From Aedes albopictus (Eukaryota > Arthropoda > Insecta > Diptera > Culicidae): 64,000 nt of DNA. This document shows positions 49,723 to 59,469 of the stretch, in pieces. The notes beneath the pieces were generated by a model. That model made no database searches and was not told the DNA's origin. It saw nothing but the letters and a program-made list of their open reading frames with translations. The position numbers and the translations under genes were made by a program. The number at the start of each line of letters is the position of its first letter. The stretch's first letter is position 1. The DNA is taken from the NCBI RefSeq assembly GCF_035046485.1, contig NC_085138.1:62364580-62428579 (forward strand). Reading direction: 5' to 3'.

Positions 49723-49789
49723 GATTCAAAGATGCCATTTAATAGAAAATTCAATAATCTTTCGAATAAGGGTAAACAAACTGCGATAA

Positions 49790-50091
49790 TGATGATGATT
49801 AACCTGGGCTTGTTAGGGGAATATCTGTAAATAAAAGAAAATCGGGTTAAGTACGGTTCCTTTGAATTCCACTAAGAATTTGCATCCTTTGACAGATACG
49901 TATTTCGACCTCAACTGTAAGGTCGTCTTCAGTGTCTTGTACTTGACTCGACTGAGTCGAGTCAAGTACAAGACACTGAAGACGACCTTACAGTTGAGGT
50001 CGAAATACGTATCTGTCAAAGGATGCAAATTCTTAGTGGAATTCAAAGGAACCGTACTTAACCCGATTTTCTTTTATTTAAACTGCGATAA
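49790..50091 (-). mobile_element. 302-bp insertion containing a 251-bp perfect palindrome
   Basis: Copy A has one AAACTGCGATAA (42026-42037); copy B has two (49778-49789 and 50080-50091) with 290 bp between. A 12-bp duplication suits target-primed retrotransposition. Read on the minus strand, the insert ends in ...TTAATCATCATCA, a short repeat tail like those of some LINEs. The rest, 49829-50079, is a palindrome with 125-bp arms around a single central G at 49954; both strands translate to the same peptide over it. It may be a snap-back product of a LINE 3' end. Confidence 0.8.
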
Positions 50092-50360
50092 GTTTGACCA
50101 ATTTGAAGTTATATCCAGTTAAGGCAATACGAGTCAAAAACATGGGGAGTTCAATAACAACGTAACGGTTGAAATTTGACCATATGCGTAGAACAATTTT
50201 TTTTCACCATTTATGGTCCTCTATCACCCTTTAAAAAGTTTGCACTCAGGAACCTAACACCCTGTATATAGTGACTCTACGATCGATGCAAATACGAACG
50301 GACTCAGACTTATGCACTACATAGGGTGGGGCGGGGCAAGATGGGTCAGTGTCGTTTTCG

Positions 50361-51047
50361 ATCACGATCAACGATCAATTCTGACTATACATGTCAATGG
50401 TTGCTCCTCCGTGATTGATCTGAACTGGTACCAGTTGCACTGTGATCCAACTGAATAAGGGTCTGGGACATTCCACTTATTCTCAAAGTGAAATTTTAGC
50501 AGCTCATGCATATTTGATCAATAACGGCGCCGGCCAAGTCCTTATAGTCAGCTGGGAAGGGAAAGGAATGTTAGAGTGTACTGGTTGTTGCTACTAGAGA
50601 CCGAGAGCACTCTGCGTCCCACAACCCGCACGGACTGGGGTATTTGTTAGACGGAAAGGATGGGAGATCTGGGAGTCACCGTTGGGTCGGTGATGCGATC
50701 CATGGATAGGGTTATTTATAGTGTTCGTGATAGATTGTGTGGTGAATAAGGTGAATAAGGTCAAGCGGCACAGCACGCTTTGGTTGCATAACTTATAGGC
50801 GTTATATATACACTGTGCTGTGAGTGGAAGTTGGAAGGGAGGGAAACGACTTTTTTCAATTCGTTTCTGGTTCTAGCGATGGCTATGAACATATGAATAT
50901 ACATGAGTTGTATATGTAGAGAAGAGAGAGTGAGAGAAAGTGGATAGAAAGATACAAAGTAGGATGAAAAGGACGGGCCAGGGATTGAACCCATGACCTT
51001 CTGCATACGAATCAGAAGCGGTAGCCACTAAACCACCAAGCCCGTCT
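50361..51047 (-). mobile_element. 687-bp tRNA-headed retroposon (long SINE) with 24-bp target duplication
   Basis: On the minus strand the 5' end is tRNA-like: a GGTGGTTTAGTGGC A-box region and a GGGTTCAATCCC B-box, with a CTTCTG..CAGAAG stem between. The body is unusually long for a SINE and ends near TTGATCGTTGATCGTGAT, a short tandem tail without poly-A. The same 24 bases flank it at 50337-50360 and 51048-51071. The last 244 bp or so are also present in copy A of the duplication. Confidence 0.75.
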
Positions 51048-51271
51048 CAAGATGGGTCAGTGTCGTTTTCGGGCGCATTACTCATGTTTTGATTATGTTG
51101 ATAATTAATAATTAATAATAATTGTTAGATGATCAGCATGAATATACAGAAGTTTGGGGCATTGATTGAAAAATTATTCACTCTCATTGGAAATAAAAAA
51201 TAAAATGGTTTTTAGCCATTTTTCTTATGCGATACATTCCTTATAATCTCCATATCGCGGGGCAGACACTA

Positions 51272-51501
51272 GGGGCAAGACACTGTGCAATCCGGAGCAA
51301 CTCTGAGCAATCCTGAGTAACTCTTTTCGCTCGAATCCATTCAGAAACGTCTCTATGAAGCGGGAAATCAGGCAAGACTGCTCGATTTTTCACTGGTATC
51401 AGGCAACACTTCAGGAAAACCAGAGTGATCCAGAGCAATCCTGAGGAATTCTGAGCAACACTTCGATAACAGAGTTACTCTCGCTGTATCTGTCCTGCCC
51501 C
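51272..51501. mobile_element. TA-flanked MITE, 230 bp, nested
   Basis: Ends GGGGCAAGACACTG and TGTCCTGCCCC are imperfect inverted repeats with TA outside each (51270-51271, 51502-51503). Interior repeats of GAGCAATCCTGAG-type words. No coding capacity. Confidence 0.65.
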
Positions 51502-51947
51502 TAGGGCAGACATTCCTTTTAGATATCAGTGTTTTGTGGAACATTCTTTTGGGAGGCAGTCGCCTTAGGACTACTCAAATCGTAAAGCTTTTTATATTCT
51601 AAATAAATTTATAAAATGTTTACTAGTAGCTCTTGTTAACTCAGTATATATGGAGCATATATGAATGCGGAACAAATCTTATATTTTGACGTTTTTCGTT
51701 GAGAAAATGTGAATTACTTTAAAGGTGACCCATCTTGCCCCGCACTTTTTTCACGGCGCAAAATTGATCATTTTGTAAAACTGCTTGTTTAACATCATAT
51801 TTTGTATTTAATGAACTTTTTATCGACTTTTAGCATAGCTAACTAGTGTATTAAAGAGTAGCGGATGAATACAAACCAATACGATTTGTATTTACAAAGT
51901 TATGGTAATCCATCCTTAGGTGACCCATCTTGCCCCGCCCCACCCTA

Positions 51948-52222
51948 CTACAATTGTAGAGGCTCATAGACAAGATTTGACTGGTATAGAAGAACTATCA
52001 AACCTTCACGCCACATTCGCTCTAGCTCATTTTCAACTCTTTCACGGATTCCAAAAGGGACGGTATACACTTTGTGGCATATGTGGACAGACTCCGAGAA
52101 ATGACAGTTGAAAATCGTTTATCGATGTTAGGGAAATCAACTGACTAACTACTCACGATTTGGATTCGTGACTGCAAGGACTGCAAATCAATGGGAAGTT
52201 CTAACTCGACAACACGTGAACC
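51948..52222 (-). pseudogene. Ty3/gypsy pol fragment: start of reverse transcriptase
   Basis: On the minus strand about 52110-52000 encodes VPFGIRERVENELERM, the kind of segment found at the N-terminal edge of gypsy reverse transcriptases. Further 3', and past the MITE at 50324-51945, the minus strand carries a VRICIDRR-type match to the next conserved motif (about 50320-50285). Frame breaks are present. It is separated from the protease fragment by the LINE insertion and probably by deletion. Confidence 0.6.
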
Positions 52223-52616
52223 TTCTCGTGGCATCTATCCCTTATCCCTTATCTGTAGAGCCTTTGAGCCACTGCTTCCATTATGTAGGAATATTGTGGC
52301 ATGACCCATGTTTGCTTTAGTGCTTATCAAATATCCTGTCACAATTGAGATGCGATGGACATTGGTTGATGTAGCACTTGATCCCAACTAGGCTCAACTC
52401 GTTTTATGAAGTCGATTACCCTGTTCGGATTAAATTGCCAAATTTCCAAGGGCTCTAATAACCCTTTCCCTAATATTGACGACCTTAAATTATATAGTAC
52501 TCCACATTTGCATAGAATGTGTTCAGCAGTTTCGTTTTCCGTTTGACAAAAACGACATTCAGAAGATTGAATTTTACCAATCTTACTTAAGTGATATCTG
52601 CTTGGGCAGTGCCCAG

Positions 52617-53410
52617 TAGTATGGGACACGCTTGTATGGAAAAAATAAATCCTCGCTCCAGTCGACTTTTTAGATCCCATTTAGGTCCCATATGAACTGT
52701 ACAAAATTTCAGCGCAATCGGTGAAACTATAATTTAGCGCAAGCGGTTCAAAGTTTTCATAGGATTTACTATGGGAAAAGTTACACTTTCAAACAAAAAA
52801 TCCTGGAGGTCACCCTTTGTCTCCTTAATTCAAATCGATCAATGCTTCTTGTAGAAAAATCATTTATGAAACTTTCCTTCGAAGACCGCAAAACGATTGG
52901 ATGCTTGTGGAAAAAGTTATTGATTTATTACCGATTAGTGATCCAACGAACGGCTTTTTGTTTTGTTTTATCAGCAGCACTGTTGCTGCCGTTGTTGCAT
53001 GGGGTGGCGGGAGGCATCACCACCCCCAGAAATAGTAGCAGCCAAGGCAGCAGCTACAGTGCTGCTAATAAAACAAAACAAAAAGCCGTTCGTTGGATCA
53101 CTCATCGGTAATAAATCAATAACTTTTTCCACAAGCATCTAATCGTTTTGCGGTATTGGTAAGAAAGTTTCATAAATGATTTTTCTACAAGAGGCATTGA
53201 TCGATTTGAATTAAGGAGACAAGGGACGACCTCTGGGATTTTTTATCTGAAAGTGTAACTTTTCCCATAGTAAATCCTATGAAAACTTTGAGCCGCTTGC
53301 GCTAAATTATAGTTTCACCGATTGCGCTGAAATTTTGCACTGTTCATATGGGACCTAAAAGGAATCAAAAAAGTCGACTGGAGCGAGAATTTGATGTTTG
53401 TCCCATACTA
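52617..53410. mobile_element. 794-bp foldback MITE (hAT-like) in LINE RNase H/C-terminal region, copy 1
   Basis: Begins TAGTATGGGACA and ends TGTCCCATACTA. Almost the entire element is one imperfect palindrome centred near 53015 in a CAG/CTG-rich loop. The 8-bp duplication GTGCCCAG flanks it (52609-52616, 53411-53418). It splits a conserved TGHCP motif of the LINE. Frames inside it are incidental. Confidence 0.9.
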
Positions 53411-53869
53411 GTGCCCAGTCATCAGACCGGTTATTACCCTAAGATATTTTTTGTTCAGATTTAATATGGCCTTGGCTTTTGCTGCACTGGGTCTTATAAA
53501 TCTTTTAGCTTGTCTACAAGTATCCGTGGCATTCCAATTAGATTCTACCATAGACATTTCCCAGGTTTTAAGTTTCATTCTAAGAGTACACTCCGGAACT
53601 CCACAAAATGGTTCAGGACCAACAAAACACGATGCTGCACCGTGTCTTGCTAATTTGTCGGCTTTTTCATTTCCTTGAATTCCACAATGACCAGGAACCC
53701 AATATAGTATAACCTCGTTCCTAATGGCCAATTGCTTCAGAGAAAGAATGCATTCCCACACCAGCTTAGATTGGCACGTGAATGCCTTTAGCGCATTTAG
53801 AGCAGCTTGACTATCTGAGAAGATACAGATTTTGGCAAACCTGTAGTTTCTCTTGAGGCATGTATAAGC

Positions 53870-54663
53870 TAGTATGGGACAAATATCAAATCCTCGCTCC
53901 AGTCGACTTTTTAGATCCCATTTAGGTCCCATATGAACTGTACAAAATTTCAGCGCAATCAGTGAAACTATAATTTAGCGCAAGCGGTTCAAAGTTTACA
54001 TAGGATTTACTATGGGAAAAGTTGCACTTTCAAACAAAAAATCCCAGAGGTCGCCCCTTGACTCCTTAATTCAAATCGATCAACGCTTCTTGTAGAAAAA
54101 TCATTTATGAAACTTTCCTTCGAAGACCGCAAAACAATTGGATGCTTGTGGAAAAAGTTATTGATTTATTACCGATTAGTGATCCGACGAACGGATTTTT
54201 GTTTTGTTTTATCAGCAGCACTGCTGCTGCCGTTGCTGCAAGGGGTGGCGGGTGGCATCACCACCCCCAGAAACAGCAGCAGCCAAGGCAGCAGCTACAG
54301 TGCTGCTAATAAAACAAAACAAAAAGCCGTTCGTTGGATCACTCATCGGTAATAAATCAATAACTTTTTCCACAAGCATCCAATTGTTTTGCGGTCTTCG
54401 AAGGAAAGTTTCATAAATGATTTTTCTACAAGAAGCGTTGATCGATTTGAATTAAGGAGTCAAGGGGCGACCTCTGGGATTTTTTGTTTGAAAGTGCAAC
54501 TTTTCCCATAGTAAATCCTATGTAAACTTTGAACCGCTTGCGCTAAATTATAGTTTCACCGATTGCGCTGAAATTTTGTACAGTTCATATGGGACCTAAA
54601 TGGGATCTAAAAAGTCGACTGGAGCGAGGATTTATTTTTTCAATACAAGCGTGTCCCATACTA
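53870..54663. mobile_element. 794-bp foldback MITE, copy 2, opposite orientation
   Basis: Same family and same length as the copy at 52617. Asymmetric end sequences (ACGCTTGTAT next to the left end in copy 1, next to the right end here) show it is inverted relative to it. ATAAGC repeats on both sides (53864-53869, 54664-54669), a 6-bp match that may be an eroded 8-bp duplication. It interrupts the RNase H domain between the catalytic E and the next D motif. Confidence 0.88.
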
Positions 54664-54872
54664 ATAAGCACACTCCAAAATTGCTTGAATTTCTGCTTGA
54701 AACACAGTGGGACTGTATCCCATTGGTATAGCTTTATTGATGCCAGGGCCTACAATTCCAGCCCCTGTATTTTCACCCATTTTGGAACCGTCAGTATAAA
54801 ATACAATAGAACCTGGACGTAAACTTGGCCCACCAGAATCCCAAACATAGCGGCTTGGTTTCACCACTTTAA

Positions 54873-54987
54873 CCCTTTGGAGCCGGAGGGGTCATATATG
54901 ACCCCGGCGATGAAACCGAGCATAACAAACGTGTTCGACACCAGCGAGGTTGCGTCGACAGCGGCGAAAAAAATCGGCTCCAAAAGG
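54873..54987. mobile_element. piggyBac-like MITE, 115 bp, in LINE ORF2
   Basis: TTAA on both sides (54869-54872, 54988-54991), ends CCCTTTGGAGCCG and CGGCTCCAAAAGG. CCC(T) termini with TTAA duplication mark piggyBac-type elements. It lies between the reverse transcriptase and RNase H domains. Confidence 0.88.
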
Positions 54988-57792
54988 TTAAAGGGAACAT
55001 CATAGTTGGTCTTCGTAATCATCCAATCTTCCACTGTTTTTATACTTGATTTCAGATCGAAGTCTCTAATGATCTTCAGATGACCCACAAGATCCCCGTC
55101 CATTGTTTTGTTGAAACGAATAAATTGCAGGGCACTTTTTGCCGCTTGCATTTGCACAAATTGATGCAATGGTAGTAGATTGAGAAGGGCATTTAAAGCA
55201 GCTGATGGTGTACTTTTCATTGCCCCTGTTATTGATATGCAAGCAAGCCTTTGAAGCTTGCTTAATTTCCTTTGAGCGGTTACCTCATTTGTTTTGGGCC
55301 ACCAGACAAGTGAAGCATATGTTATTTTCGGCCGGACTATTGCTGAATAAATCCAGTATACCATATTTGGTCGAAGTCCCCAGGTTTTACCTAGGGCTTT
55401 ACTGCAGACCCAAAGAGCATTTGTACCCTTTGTAATAACCTTGTTCAGATGAGAATTCCAGTTCAGTTTCTTGTCCAAAGTAACGCCAAGATGTTTGACT
55501 TCTTCTGAGAAGTGAATTCGAACTCCGTCTAAATAAGGCTGCATAAGACTTAATTTCTTCCTTCTAGTGAAAGGAACTATAGTGGTTTTTGAGGGGTTTA
55601 CGTTTAAGCCCTCTTTCCTACACCATTCTAGCGTAATATTGAGCGCAAATTGTAGCCGATTAGAGATCGTGGCATCGAATTTCCCACGTACAATAATGGT
55701 CACATCATCTGCATATCCAATGATCTCAAAACCTTGATCAGCTAGCTTTTTAAGGAGTTCGTCTACTACCAAAGACCACAGCAAGGGCGATAATACTCCG
55801 CCTTGAGGACAGCCCTTCATAGATCTAACAGATAGTTGCGCACCTCCAAGATCAGCAGAAATCTCCCGATCTTTCAGCATAGCCATTATCCATTCTATTA
55901 TGCATTTATCCAAGCCTCTAGCTTCCAATGCTGAACGCATTGAGCTGTAGGATGCATTATCAAATGCTCCTTCGATATCGAGAAAGGCAGCCACGGCAAT
56001 TTCCTTGGCTTGAAGCGATTTCTCAATTTTATTTACTAGCGACTGAAGCGCTGTTATTGTAGATTTACCTGCTTGATACGCAAATTGAAATTTGCTAAGA
56101 GGTATCTCTACTAAGCTGGTTGACTTGATAAAGTCATCCAATACCTTTTCCATTGTTTTCAATAGAACTGAGGAAAGGCTTATCGGTCTGAAAGCTTTTG
56201 GAGTTGTTTTATCCCTTTTGCCAGCTTTCGGAATAAACACAACTCGAACCTTCCTCCATGCTTTAGGTATGTAGCCCAGAGTGACGCTAGCCTTGAACAT
56301 TTCAGTTATAAGCGAACAAAGCACTTCTTTACCTTGTTGAAGTAGCGCTGGGAAGATTTCATCTTTCCCAGCTGATTTGAAAGGTTGAAAAGAACTCAAT
56401 GCCCATTCGACCCTAGATGACGTGAAGATTTTACAAGCTTTTTGATAGGCATTTGTCGACCATACATGTCTTGCCTCGTCTGAGTCCTGCTCATCATTCA
56501 AATAAGGAATCGACCCTGGAAAGTGAGTTCTTATCATTACTTCCAACGTTTCCGAAGAATCGACGGTAAAGCTTCCATCTTCTTTTTTAAGGCTGCCAAG
56601 ACCATTTGAATGGTCCTTAGAAAGGACTTTGTGTAGCCTTGCAGCTGTAGGGGCGTTGTTTATCTCTTCACATACCCTCTTCCAATCCTTTCGTTTGGCT
56701 TGCCTTAATTCTTTGTTATATTCTGATAGGGCCTTTTTATATGGATCCCAGTCAGAAGTAACTTTCGCCCTGTTAAACAAACGTCTAGATTTCTTTCTCA
56801 ATTCCGCCAACCTGTTGTTCCACCATGATACATCCCTGTTTGATGAACTATGTTGAACAGGACAGCTGGCATGATACGAAGAGACCAATTTGTTTCCAAT
56901 TTCATCAGAGACACCTTCCAACTGTGAAACCGAAGTAATTTGCTCTCCGTTATATGAAATTTCATTCAACAAATGGAAACGATAGAGATCCCAGTTTGTT
57001 TTTCTTGGATTTCTGAAGGTCTCCGATACTTGTAGTCCAGCTTTATAGTCAAACCGGATATGTTTATGATCTGACAATGATTCTTCATCGGAAACATGCC
57101 AGTTCACAATCTTGTCCGACAAGAGGTCGCTAGAAATTGTAAGATCCAAAACCTCTTGCCGGATGGCATTTATAAAAGTTGGAGAATCTCCTCTATTACA
57201 TATGTCAATACTATTAGACGATATGTAATTCAGGAGATCTTCTCCTCTTTTATTAATATCAGAGCTGCTCCATATTGTATGATGGGCATTTGCGTCGCAC
57301 CCTATTATAAATTGGGCATTTATTTTTTTACAGTAATTGATGAAATTCATGACCGAAGATGGAGGAACGTCTTCAACGTCCCCTGGGAAATATGCAGAAG
57401 CAATACATACCTCAGTTTTTCCCCGGATTGTTGGCACCTCCATTTTGATCGCAACAATGTCTTTCATAATGAATTCAGTAATTGGGACGAATTTTGTCCT
57501 CCTATTTACTACAATTGCAGTCCTTGGCTTGGACTGGCTCTCATCGTACACGAGTTTACAATTTGATGAAGAGCAACCTAATACCCTACCATTCCGGACC
57601 CAGGGCTCCTGGATCAAGCCCAAGTCTATGTTGTCTTTGGTAAATCTTCTACTAAGGACTGCAGATGCACCCTTCGCATGATGAAGATTTGCCTGAATAA
57701 TCTTTATATAACTCATTTTTACAGTAATTATTTTTATTTTATTTATTTTTTTTTTTAATTTTACGGCTTACTTACCTTCTTACATGGGCACA

Positions 57793-58749
57793 TTATTCCC
57801 TCTGCTGAAGACGGCATTGAACCGACGACTTACCGGCGTTTGTATTTTGCATATTGCGCGGTGGTTTTCCGTATCCATAGGCAGATGATTGCCCTTGGAC
57901 GTTTGAACCAACATACCTAGAACCTCCACCAGCTTGATGGACACTAATCTCCGGACTGGCTTTTCTAGCAGGAAGTTCAGTTTTGGATAACATACAGGGC
58001 CCCCTGCCAACCCCACTTGTCCCTGGCATAGCTAGGTCTTGTTGGTCTCGAATAGAGTCCATGGCCACATCTTCCAGAGCATTTGAGGGGGTTTGCTCAG
58101 CAGTATTTAGTTGGCCAGAGCGTTTCTTTTTTATGAGAATCTGCCCATACCTGTAGTTTAATACAAACTGTCTTTCCCTGAGTTTCCGCAAAGAAGCATC
58201 GTCGACTGTAAGAACGAGTTCGACATGATCTCCTTGTATATGCCGGCGGAGAATCCTCCACGCGTCCGTAATGATATTATCGTTTTGGCTTTCAATGAGG
58301 GAAAGAATCATATCGTTGCTATATTTGCCACTCCATGCGAAGAAAGCGATCAGCTCGTCGGGACGTGGGATTTTATCTTCGTCCACTACTACAAGATCAG
58401 CTCCTTCCCATAGAGTTAGCGAGTTAAACTTGTCCTTGACCCACTCTGCTGTGTCCTTGTCCTGACATGTGAGCACTAAATACCCAGGACGGAATCGACA
58501 ACAAGCAAATTTCGGTTTAAACTGTTCCCGTCGCTGCTGCACAACCTTCAACAGAAGAGCTTCCTGAACCACTTCTTGTTGGTCGGTTGAGAGTTCGACA
58601 GCAGGATAATTCGTTGGCAAAATTCCCAATCTTACCCTGCTAGCAATTTCAGTGTACGATGGCGCTGGAAGGGCATCTCGTTCCCGTCCACGCATTGCTT
58701 TTGGACCATATGGGCGTACTGGGTTAATGGAATCCCTGTCGTCCCCTAC
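57793..58749 (-). CDS. LINE ORF1 (gag-like), 5' end missing
   Basis: Frame of about 318 codons within the element, running to a stop at 57793, 76 bp upstream of ORF2. It opens in the middle of a protein (GDDRDSINPVRPYGPK); the nearest upstream ATG at 58776 lies outside the element, in the gypsy flank, so the native N-terminus is absent. The central part (VVVDEDKIPRPDELIAFFAW, then EL/VDDASLRKLRE) has the alternating strand/helix look of an RNA-binding fold, as in insect LINE gag proteins; I recall a DUF4780-type domain here but cannot verify it. The C-terminal tail is Gly/Ser/Gln-rich. No zinc knuckle was seen. Expected role is binding element RNA in a ribonucleoprotein. Confidence 0.75.
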   Translation of the reverse strand, partial: VGDDRDSINPVRPYGPKAMRGRERDALPAPSYTEIASRVRLGILPTNYPAVELSTDQQEVVQEALLLKVVQQRREQFKPKFACCRFRPGYLVLTCQDKDTAEWVKDKFNSLTLWEGADLVVVDEDKIPRPDELIAFFAWSGKYSNDMILSLIESQNDNIITDAWRILRRHIQGDHVELVLTVDDASLRKLRERQFVLNYRYGQILIKKKRSGQLNTAEQTPSNALEDVAMDSIRDQQDLAMPGTSGVGRGPCMLSKTELPARKASPEISVHQAGGGSRYVGSNVQGQSSAYGYGKPPRNMQNTNAGKSSVQCRLQQRE

Positions 58750-58762
58750 GTTCTCGTGGCAT

Positions 58763-59280
58763 AACCGTAACCTCAATCGGACTGAATCTTATCTTCTGTT
58801 AGAGTTACAAATGTTTTGGGACACTTTTGGATTGGAATTTCACTGAATAGCATTAAATAGGGTCTGAGTGCCATAATTAATCTCCGCTCCCAAATTCATC
58901 CTATTCGAAAATAAGCGATTACGGCACCGATTGATTCCGTTGTTTTTATTTTCATGCGTGCTTACCTCTAACGAAAAACACAGAAATAAGAAACAAAACA
59001 AATAGCGCATCAATCCTTTGTTTTTCGTATGATAAAAATGAGAGCCACGTGCTTAATAAGGGAACCAATACCCTACCTTTCTATTGGCATGACTGACGCA
59101 CTAGCTCCTGTGTGTCGACCTCCATGACGACCGACTTTTCCTTGATGAACACCTCCATTTTGGGTACTGGACGGTTTGCTGACTTCATTAACAACGCTGA
59201 CGGATTCCTCGGAACAGTCCAGTTCTTCGATTAGCTTCATAGCGAATAGATTCCCTTCTTTCTCCCCCAATAGAGAAAGA
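58763..59280 (-). pseudogene. Ty3/gypsy pol fragment: aspartic protease
   Basis: On the minus strand near 59100-59130 the sequence encodes an aspartic-protease active-site region of the DTG type. An extra two bases in a GT/AC repeat (about 59110-59115) put the parts in different frames. A MITE (58860-59073) then interrupts it, and sequence between 58763 and 58858 continues with protease-like spacing until the LINE insertion. Coding is broken at several points; no product is expected. Confidence 0.6.
58860..59073. mobile_element. TA-flanked MITE, about 214 bp
   Basis: Ends GGGTCTGAGTGCC and GGGAACCAATACCC are imperfect inverted repeats (GGGT..ACCC), with TA outside (58858-58859, 59074-59075). 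Inserted in gypsy protease sequence. No coding capacity. Confidence 0.6.
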
Positions 59281-59291
59281 CATTTTCTGCT

Positions 59292-59458
59292 TTTAAACGA
59301 GATTTTTAGCCCTAGGCTAGTTATTCTCGGAACCCACGCTTCCCTTCTCTTCGAAGATAGATAGAACTCACATATTGCGAGTTTGTCGGGAGTGGGATTC
59401 GATCCCAGGTCCTCGGCGTGATAGTGACGTGCTTTATCACATCAGATCCGCTCCACGC
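59292..59458 (-). mobile_element. tRNA-derived SINE (Feilai-like), minus strand
   Basis: Reverse complement matches the SINE at 31473-31649, including the GGGATCGAATCCCACTCCCG B-box region. The 11-bp duplication CATTTTCTGCT flanks it (59281-59291, 59459-59469). It separates the gypsy zinc-knuckle and protease fragments. Confidence 0.9.
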
Positions 59459-59469
59459 CATTTTCTGCT

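Larger units (their letters stand above)
48168..50264. mobile_element. long foldback element, copy B, with two insertions
   Basis: Duplicate of 40416-42210. It contains the same nested hAT element plus a 302-bp insertion that copy A lacks, so copy A preserves the empty site. Confidence 0.85.
42550..50605. repeat. tandem segmental duplication, copy B (about 8,054 bp)
   Basis: Second copy of 34310-42549. Coordinates are offset by 8,240 up to about 44020, by 7,752 after a 488-bp deletion (two-base CA microhomology at the join), and by 8,054 after a 302-bp insertion at 49790-50091. The copy ends inside a retroposon that continues uninterrupted to 51047, so copy B retains the original right boundary. 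Confidence 0.93.
50324..51945. mobile_element. TA-flanked MITE with GGGTGGGGCGGGG ends, two nested insertions
   Basis: Left end GGGTGGGGCGGGGCAAGATG and right end CATCTTGCCCCGCCCCACCC are perfect inverted repeats, with TA outside each (50322-50323, 51946-51947). About 700 bp of the interior is a later retroposon and about 230 bp another MITE. The element itself sits in gypsy reverse-transcriptase sequence, which continues on both sides. Confidence 0.85.
52339..57716 (-). pseudogene. LINE ORF2: endonuclease, reverse transcriptase, RNase H, split by three MITEs
   Basis: Starts MSYIKIIQANLHHAKG at 57716, a typical endonuclease opening. The endonuclease continues through IGCDANAHHTIWSSS to SDHKHIRF (about residues 1-230). 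Reverse transcriptase follows with FIPKAGKRDKTTPKAFRPIS, AAFLDIEGAFD, CPQGGVLSPLLWSL and YADDVTII (about residue 667, near 55705). RNase H residues are recognisable in FYTDGSKMG, FQAEIQAILE, IFSDSQAALN and HCGIQGNEKADKLARHGA, followed by CRFC...H..C. MITEs interrupt at 54873, 53870 and 52617; flanking sequence shows each lies between precise target duplications. About 1,220 codons without them. The protein would nick target DNA, copy RNA and remove the RNA strand. Confidence 0.88.
52235..58750 (-). mobile_element. LOA-clade (Lian-like) non-LTR retrotransposon with three MITE insertions
   Basis: The element is flanked by a 12-bp duplication TTCTCGTGGCAT (52223-52234, 58751-58762) and ends 3' in a short GATAAGG-type tandem tail. 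It has a gag-like ORF1 and an ORF2 with endonuclease, reverse transcriptase, RNase H and a C-terminal Cys/His motif. Total span is 6,516 bp; subtracting two 794-bp MITEs, one 115-bp MITE and their target duplications leaves about 4.8 kb. ORF1 has no initiator inside the element, so a slight 5' truncation is likely. Apart from the insertions the frames are open, implying a young copy. It is inserted in a gypsy relic. Confidence 0.88.

Noticed and set aside
49813..50122. A peptide encoded identically on both strands, suggesting a two-way gene
   Set aside because: It is the necessary result of a perfect palindrome; nothing indicates translation.
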